In this document: piece after piece, positions 58,440-64,000 of the stretch
Numbering within the stretch: position 1 is the first letter of the stretch
Layout: each line of letters begins with the position of its first letter
Origin: Ascaphus truei
Lineage: Eukaryota > Chordata > Amphibia > Anura > Ascaphidae
Reading direction: 5' to 3'
Assembly (NCBI GenBank): GCA_036426205.1
Contig: CM071568.1
Span: forward strand, 116,356,856-116,420,855
Length of the DNA: 64,000 nt
The notes under the pieces: generated by a model
Databases searched by the model: none
What the model was told of the DNA's origin: nothing
What the model saw: the letters and a program-made list of their open reading frames with translations, nothing else
Program-made: the position numbers and the translations under genes

Positions 58440-59121
58440 TTACTATGGATTGATTGCGCCTGTATCAGCGTCACCTCTCAAGCATATGTATTTAATACAA
58501 TCATAGGTGTTCGCTGCTATATATATATCACTGCAGGATTGCTGTGTCTTTGACCAGTCAAAGGCTCACTGAGTAGGATACGGTTTCCTACAGTCTGCAT
58601 ACATACTCCAGAGGGGTTAATACCCTGACTTTCAGCATCCACTGTCCTGTCAAACCCAGGAATATTGTATTTGGGTTTGTACAATCATACATTTATTGAC
58701 ATGGTTGCACGCTATTGAATATTTAATTCATTTTTTTAAAAACACATAGTACACTACGTTTGGTAATATATGTTTTAAGTAAATTTATTAAAAGTTAGAT
58801 TTTACATTATGTAGGTGTGCAGTTAGTGAATTCTTTAGGGGACACATTCATTTTGCATTCCCCTTCCCCCTCGTTTTGCTTAATACAAAACTTGACAGAT
58901 TGAAAATACCGTGACTCTCTGGCATCAATGTCCTTAGTCTGTTCTCTTTCTTTCTTTGCCGACGTTGCCCTGATCTTGTTCCTCATTGCTTCTTTTTCTG
59001 CATTGAGGGGTGAACACCTGTTGTATTGGATGCCAGTCCGAACGGGGGTATATTTTCCCATTTTCCCGGGTCTTCTGTTGGTTCACCATTTCTAAAAAAA
59101 AAAAAGAAGCAGTGTGAGATG

Positions 59122-59899
59122 TTATATGAGTAGAACTAGATCTCCGTTTTGTTTGGTTTTACTTTTAATTTTGGGTATTGCCCCACTAGCATTCCCTTTT
59201 TTATTTGATTCTTGATGTATTTTAATAGTTGAATCATATTGTAATACTTCAAATCTATTTTCTGTATTACATTTAATAAGGAGATTTCTTATGATCTTTT
59301 TTGTCTTTTTTATCCTCCCTTGCAAAAAAATTCTTATCCTGTGTTTTGGGGATATTAGTATGGTAATTGTCCCTACTTTTCCCCATATATGTATTATATT
59401 TCTGTCCACATCTATGTGGAGTATAATGATGGGAACATACCTTTTATTTATCATCCAATCCTTCACCCTGTCTGTAGAATAATCATTAGTATCTCTTGCA
59501 TATTTTTTATTTTTCCGTTTAAGTATTTCTTCTTCAAAACTTAATACTCTTTTATTAACTAAATTGTCTAATTCCTGAAATTATTCACTATCCACAAATG
59601 GGGTTAGATAATTTTGCAATTCTTCAATGTCTTTCTCAATTGTTTTTAACCTATCTTCTCTATCTGTGATAAGTAAACGAATGAATGAGAAGGAACAATT
59701 TTCCAAAATCTTGTTGCAATTAAGTGGAAATTCCTCATTAGTCTCAAAGTTAGGTCTTTTTCTATTCTTAACCCGCTAGGGACTAGTTTTTCATCCAGAT
59801 ACCTTTGCAATGACAAAAGGTCCCACCAGTGTTTCATCTCTTCTTTTGCCAACTTCTCAAGCCTAAAGAAGTTGCTTTTAAATCAACATTGTCCTCCAT
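59122..59899 (-). pseudogene. PLE6 N-terminal coding relict
   Basis: Starts at ATG 59899-59897 (MEDNVDLKATSLGL). After an early frameshift it reads MKHWWDLLSLQRYLDEKLVP and SGLRI, the same N-terminal PLE domain as PLE5 (LERYIENKLIPRGLR). Then QELDNLVNKRVLSFEEEIL, NDYSTDRVKDWM and a basic tail follow, with a stop between about 59466 and 59646. A further - strand frame at 58807-59061 (Lys/Arg-rich) may be a continuation. No RT motif remains. This domain has no known catalytic role. Confidence 0.7.
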
Positions 59900-60842
59900 G
59901 TCCTATACTATATTTAATTCTTTACACTTCAAATAGTGCTGCCTCCTAGCTAGTCTTTCTTTACTATGTAGCATCATTTTACCCTACCAATCAGTAATAG
60001 TACCACAAAACCAAGGCTGCTGTCAGAAAGTTGAAAACTACACACAAACAATAATATATACAAAGATTGCGCCTATATGTATAGTGGTACTAATCAATTA
60101 AGGGTGTGGTGATAATCAAAAAGCCCCTTAGTAAAGGCTCATTAATTCTATGAGTCCCATCAAAATTGAGTCTTCAATCAGCTACTGATTGGTAAAGATC
60201 TGATGAAATAGTATACTTGTTGCTGATATCAAGGTGCCATAAAATATTGTGAATATATAAAAAAAAATAATAATAATAATATACAGCATACGCTAATAAT
60301 ATGACATAAAAAATATAAATAAACTTATATAAAAAGTGAACAATATGAAAACAGCAATAAAAAAGTCCAAGCTAAAAAAAATCATACAAATGTATATCCA
60401 CTGGATGAAAAGTACCAATAGGTTTTACTACAGCCATCTTTGTGGGTGCAACGGCCTTCCCTCACAAACCAACATAGAAAAAAGAAAAGGAAAAGCGCCG
60501 ATCCTAGTGCATTATCATTAAAAATATTTAATACATTTCCATTGATTACAATTTAAAACTCGCAAAAAAAGAATTTATTCAGACGTTGTATGAGATCAAT
60601 ACTTATGCCCCAATCAAGTTGATGTAACTCCTCTCCTCTGCTACGATTGTCTGCACAGTCCGTCACGAACTCCCGTCCAGTAGGAACTGTCAATGGTGTC
60701 AGCTCACAGATCGTCCTGTGGCAACACACATCTACTGCATTCAGTTCTGGGCAGGGAACTTTTCAATGGGGCAGTGGATTCCTTTAATGTTCTCATATGA
60801 GTACACCGCTCACAACCACCCTGGCATCAGCAACACATATAA

Positions 60843-60881
60843 CCCTACGCGTTTCTTCAGATTAACTGATTTCTTCAGGGG
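60843..60881 (-). ncRNA. hammerhead-ribozyme-like motif of PLE6, consensus core
   Basis: Stem I CCC/GGG, core CTGAAGA, two extra A, stem II TCAG/CTGA with loop TTAAT, then AGAAACGCGTA (residue 17 is A). The TATA-like first T is 32 bp before the core. Confidence 0.65.
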
Positions 60882-60912
60882 AAGGATTCTGGGTATGCTC
60901 ACTATGTATACC

Positions 60913-61691
60913 TCCCGAAACCAATCAGATAAGACTAGCTATACACATGTATTGTGTGTGCTCTAATTGTAAACATACAAATCAGTGTGTCTATGGATCG
61001 ATTACTTAATTAATCCACAGAATTTTACTATAAACACACAATTATAAAAAAAAGTATAAAAATACAGAAAATATCTAAATCATCAACACTCAAATTGTGT
61101 TTAGGCATGTATCTAAATAATATTCATATTACATATATTAGACATATTGGACTATGGAGGACATTGTATATCTTTTACTTAATTAGGCTTATTTAAAGGA
61201 AAAACTATTTATTATTTTGAATAAATCCCTTGAATTAAGTTGCATACATGTATTCTTATAGATAGAATCTCATTAAATGATTACTTAATTCATGAATTGA
61301 ATGAAAGTTACCAATTACAGGCAAGATTCGATATTTTCAAAATGAACTCAATGATTCTTACAAGCATATATTTCTTACAATATATATTTATAAAGCACCC
61401 ACAGTTTATTAAGCGCTTTACAAAAGGTGTGTGGGAATGTATACCAATGGTGTGGGTACAGCCGCGGCCCCCTCCAACATCTCCGAATTTTTTCGGGATT
61501 TTTTTCCGAATGCCACGCACTTCACTGCACTTCACCACGTTCATGCCGCATTCTGACCGCATTTATACCGCATTCATGTTGCATTCACACCCGCGGTTGA
61601 TGCGCGGTTGATGTGTTTATTGATAATGGTTCGGATTTAATTGGTTGCAATTCTTCGCGTAGCCGCCAGATGGCAGATATTCATGAATTGT
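60913..61691. other. intergenic, no gene recognised
   Basis: AT-rich to about 61400, then more balanced with GCGGTTGATG words near 61590-61615. No ORF with a domain. Confidence 0.4.
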
Positions 61692-61706
61692 AATGCGCAT
61701 GCGCTT
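61692..61706. promoter_or_regulatory. NRF1-like palindrome upstream of the Fox ORF
   Basis: AATGCGCATGCGCTT contains the palindrome GCGCATGCGC, a good NRF1 consensus, 170 bp before the ATG at 61875. Two more copies (62645-62655, 62703-62713) lie after the ORF. A regulatory role is inferred only. Confidence 0.35.
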
Positions 61707-61874
61707 CAGTAATGTGTCGACTTGCAGGTGTTTAAAAAAAATACCACAGTGGTCCATTGTAAATTGGCCTTGGGACTGAAGGAAGAAGTTACAATAATGT
61801 ATCAATTTAGGCTTTTCATATTAAAAAAAGACAAGCACAGTTTCTGGTCTGGTTATTGTCCTGAGAGTCCCACC

Positions 61875-62500
61875 ATGAGTGCACAACTGCAGTCCGTGTT
61901 CCAAAAACCCGACAGAACGTACACTTATTTAATATGGGCCGCGATTAATGAACAGATGATAAGATGGCAACAGTTGTTCAAATTTATCAGTATTTTATCG
62001 AAAACTATGACTTTTACAAATTTTCGCCAGATGCTCATGTGTGGAAGCGTGCAATAAGGAAAAAGTTATGTAGCGATCCATGTTTTTTTCGTATTGATCC
62101 CGATGTTATTGGAGGGTATTGGTGTGTATCACCGGGTTTTTCCCGTATCTATGATCATGGAGACTGCAAAAGGCGAAAGGTCGTGTTAAAACCAACTAAG
62201 AAACATCAGTCGCTGGCAAGCAATGCGACAGCGACAGCGGCAGCTTCCAATAACGGTCAGACCATCAGTGAAAACCTGGTGACCGGCAACCCTTGCTGTC
62301 TGTCCCCGCCCGGATACCTGCAGCCTGAGCCGGATTTCGCGTACAGATTCGAGCAAGCTTGCATGTACCTAAGCGATTTCCAGCCTCATCAGCTGACTAC
62401 AGGTGTAGTAGTCCCGCTGTCACCTGTCAACGACGTGTATGATCAAGAATACAGGACTGGCAGTGGCTCAGCGCCAGCTGTTTGGGAAAGTCTATGGTGA
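61875..62500 (+). pseudogene. divergent forkhead (Fox) winged-helix coding sequence, one frameshift
   Basis: From ATG 61875 (good Kozak CACCATGA) the frame reads KPDRTYTYLIWAAINEQ, matching helix 1 of a forkhead domain. Near 61956-61963 it shifts by one base, and the next frame continues MATVVQIYQYFIENYDFYKF, VWKRAIRKKLCSDPCFFRI, GGYWCVSPGFSRIYDHGDC and KRRK: helices 2-3 and the wing. It then runs through an Ala/Asn/Ser stretch to a stop at 62500. About 205 codons in total. Forkhead proteins bind DNA through helix 3; the usual N-S-I-R-H-N is here R-A-I-R-K-K, so the conserved Asn and His are lost. It could be a decayed gene, a fast-evolving Fox gene with an assembly error, or an intronless copy. 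Subfamily not assigned. Confidence 0.72.
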
Positions 62501-63394
62501 GAAATGTTGCCTATGTTATTCTGTTTTTTTTATTTTGAAAATATCAATATCAATGTGATTCAAAAGTCAAGCGATTCTCCTGTACGCAATATCATTGGCT
62601 GAGCTGCTTCTACAGTAGATACTGCACAATTGGTGAAAAGCTAGGCGCATGCGCATTGGAACCTTCTTGAAATGCATATGCGTGTCATCACATCGACGGT
62701 AGGCGCATGCGCATGTGAACAGGAGACGCCCCTCGAGAAAATTATTGGTGGGACTGACTGTGGGAACTTCTTTAGGGGACTGACTGACCATTACAGTAAA
62801 ACTTCATCTTTTTTTTGTTCCTCAGAAAAGAAAACTTTGTTATCTCATGCGGAAAACGGCAAATGGAGGGATTTTGATGGATAATATCGCTTTGTGTTAC
62901 AATGCCTGCACATTGCTGAATCTAAGTAAAAAAAAACAAGTACCGGAGTCTACAGTTTAGTGGCCGTTGTTATTGATTAGGATAGAATACCTGAAACAGT
63001 ATGCTGTTGTTTTCAGACCATATACAATACTTTTTTATATATACTGTATAATAAACCCGAAAAAATTAAAAGTATGCATTTATTCTACATGTATTCCAGT
63101 ACATATGTGTATTCTATACCTGTACTGCATGTATTGTTGTAATACTCTTGTGATGTACAATACTAAGCATGCCTACAGTATACAGTATACCTGGACAGTA
63201 CTGTAAAGTATGTTCTAGAGACACTGTATTTTGTTACAGTATAAAAGGAGACAATGGAACAATTTAAAACAAATCAACATTTTCTTTTATTGGTGGAGTA
63301 AGTACAAAAACATTTATTTACAAATACAATGTAAAAACATTTTAAGTGTACAGCAATTCAAAACATCAACAGGTGTATGGTTTACTGCTAGTGA
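62501..63394. other. downstream of Fox ORF; splice-acceptor-like tract
   Basis: A strong acceptor-like sequence (polypyrimidine then TTCCTCAG at 62818-62825) faces a donor-like GTGAGA at 62497. Splicing them would still end the protein at the junction (TG+A). No other coding signal. AT-rich from 62900. Confidence 0.35.
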
Positions 63395-63437
63395 AAACAT
63401 TTATGTACAGAAAGTCAAAACATTTACAGTCAGTCAG

Positions 63438-63540
63438 GCTTGCACAACACCAGTCCTCGAGGGCCATAAACAGCCCCGGTTTAAAGGATAACCTTGAAAA
63501 CCGGGCCTGTTTGCGGCCCTCGGCGACTGGAATTGTGCAG
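63438..63540. mobile_element. foldback MITE inside tandem unit 1
   Basis: GGCTTGCACAACACCAGTCC at the left pairs with GACTGGAATTGTGCAGG at the right. Inner arms CCCCGGTTT/AAACCGGG pair around an AAGGATAACCTT palindrome. A second copy lies at about 63762-63855 in unit 2. Confidence 0.65.
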
Positions 63541-63761
63541 GTCTTGTGTAGAGTAAGTAAAAACACTTCTTTATTAATACAAGATAAAACACGCAACATC
63601 TCCTTTATTAAAGTACAGAAAGTCAAAACATATACAGCACAACAGTATGGTGTTATTAAAAAAAATTCTTTATTCATAAAATTTAAAAAACACAACATCT
63701 CCTTTATTAAAGTACAGAAAGTCAAAACATTTACAGTAGGATGTGTACAGAACAGTCAGTC

Positions 63762-63855
63762 AGGCCTGCACAACTCCAGTCCTCGAGGGATGCAAACAGC
63801 CCCGGTTTCAAGGATAACCTTGAAAACCGGCACTCGGGGACTGGAATTGTGCAGG
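63762..63855. mobile_element. foldback MITE inside tandem unit 2
   Basis: Same TIRs (GCCTGCACAACTCCAGTCC with GGGGACTGGAATTGTGCAGG), internally shortened relative to the first copy. Confidence 0.65.
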
Positions 63856-64000
63856 TCTTGTGTACAGTAAGTAAAAACATTTCTTTATTAATACAAGTTA
63901 AAACACGCAATATCTCCTTCATTAAAGTACAGAAAGTCAAAACATGTACAGCACAACAGTATGATGTTATTAAAAAAAATTCTTTATTCATAAAATTTAA

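Larger units (their letters stand above)
58807..60912 (-). mobile_element. PLE6: 5' half of a Penelope-like element
   Basis: On the - strand: TATA-like box TATACATA (complement of 60903-60910), hammerhead-like motif (60881-60843), ~940 bp leader containing TGCACTAGGATCGGCGC near 60500, then the N-terminal coding relict (59899 leftwards). RT core and endonuclease are missing: the element ends before the foldback at 58.3 kb. It shows the hammerhead upstream of the ORF, as expected for a 5' pseudo-LTR. Confidence 0.7.
63395..64000. repeat. tandem repeat, 314-326-bp unit, about two copies, runs off the window
   Basis: CAGTCCTCGAGGG recurs at 63451 and 63777 (326 bp), AATTGTGCAGGTCTTGTGTA at 63531 and 63845 (314 bp, after a 12-bp deletion), and TATTCATAAAATTTAA at 63671 and 63985. 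Each unit also contains two AAAGTACAGAAAGTCAAAAC words. Confidence 0.85.

Overview
The window looks like a repeat-dominated stretch of a large vertebrate genome, most likely an amphibian (frog or toad). Reasons: at least seven Penelope-like retroelement (PLE) copies with reverse transcriptase (RT) plus GIY-YIG endonuclease coding sequence, a tRNA-derived SINE, LTR-like and MITE-like repeats, many microsatellites, and almost no open coding sequence outside transposons. No prokaryotic-style gene organisation, rRNA gene, CRISPR array or operon is seen. Species assignment is inference.

Layout. 0-8.5 kb: a 91-bp tandem repeat, a PLE terminal segment with a hammerhead-like motif, long palindromes, a short TIR element, a GC-rich dispersed repeat, an LTR-like repeat and AT-rich intergenic DNA. 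8.5-12.6 kb: an unusual composite built from many short palindromes inside ~375-bp inverted arms. 12.7-16 kb: PLE1 (+), a nearly intact 731-codon RT/GIY-YIG ORF. 17.2 kb: a SINE. 18.7-23.5 kb: PLE2 (+), bounded by 477-bp direct repeats exactly 4041 bp apart, each preceded by (TA)n. 25.6 kb: an LTR-like repeat. 27.4-29 kb: PLE3, a 3' coding fragment joined to an inverted tail. 30.2-36.2 kb: PLE4 (-), decayed, with ~650-bp inverted ends and a GC-rich repeat inserted in its RT. 40.9-42.2 kb: PLE7 (-). 42.4-46.6 kb: relict of an intronless coiled-coil/IQ-motif protein, interrupted by a PLE-tail insertion. 46.6-49.5 kb: two LTR-like units. 51.4-57.5 kb: PLE5 (-) with tails. 57.7-58.3 kb: a PLE-derived foldback. 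59-60.9 kb: PLE6 (-) N-terminal part. 61.9-62.5 kb: a very divergent forkhead (Fox) coding sequence with one frameshift. 63.4 kb to the end: a ~315-326-bp tandem repeat containing a foldback MITE.

The most interesting signal is a module repeated at about eleven PLE ends: a TATA-like box, 32-41 bp from its first T to the first core base, then a hammerhead-ribozyme-like motif (CTGANGAAG - stem II - GAAACGCGT-H). Several copies also carry a perfect TGACGTCA (CRE) palindrome nearby. The spacing predicts that transcription starts inside stem I of the ribozyme, so ribozyme and start site are one unit. Hammerheads in PLE terminal repeats are established knowledge; the fixed promoter-ribozyme geometry is read here directly from the sequence.
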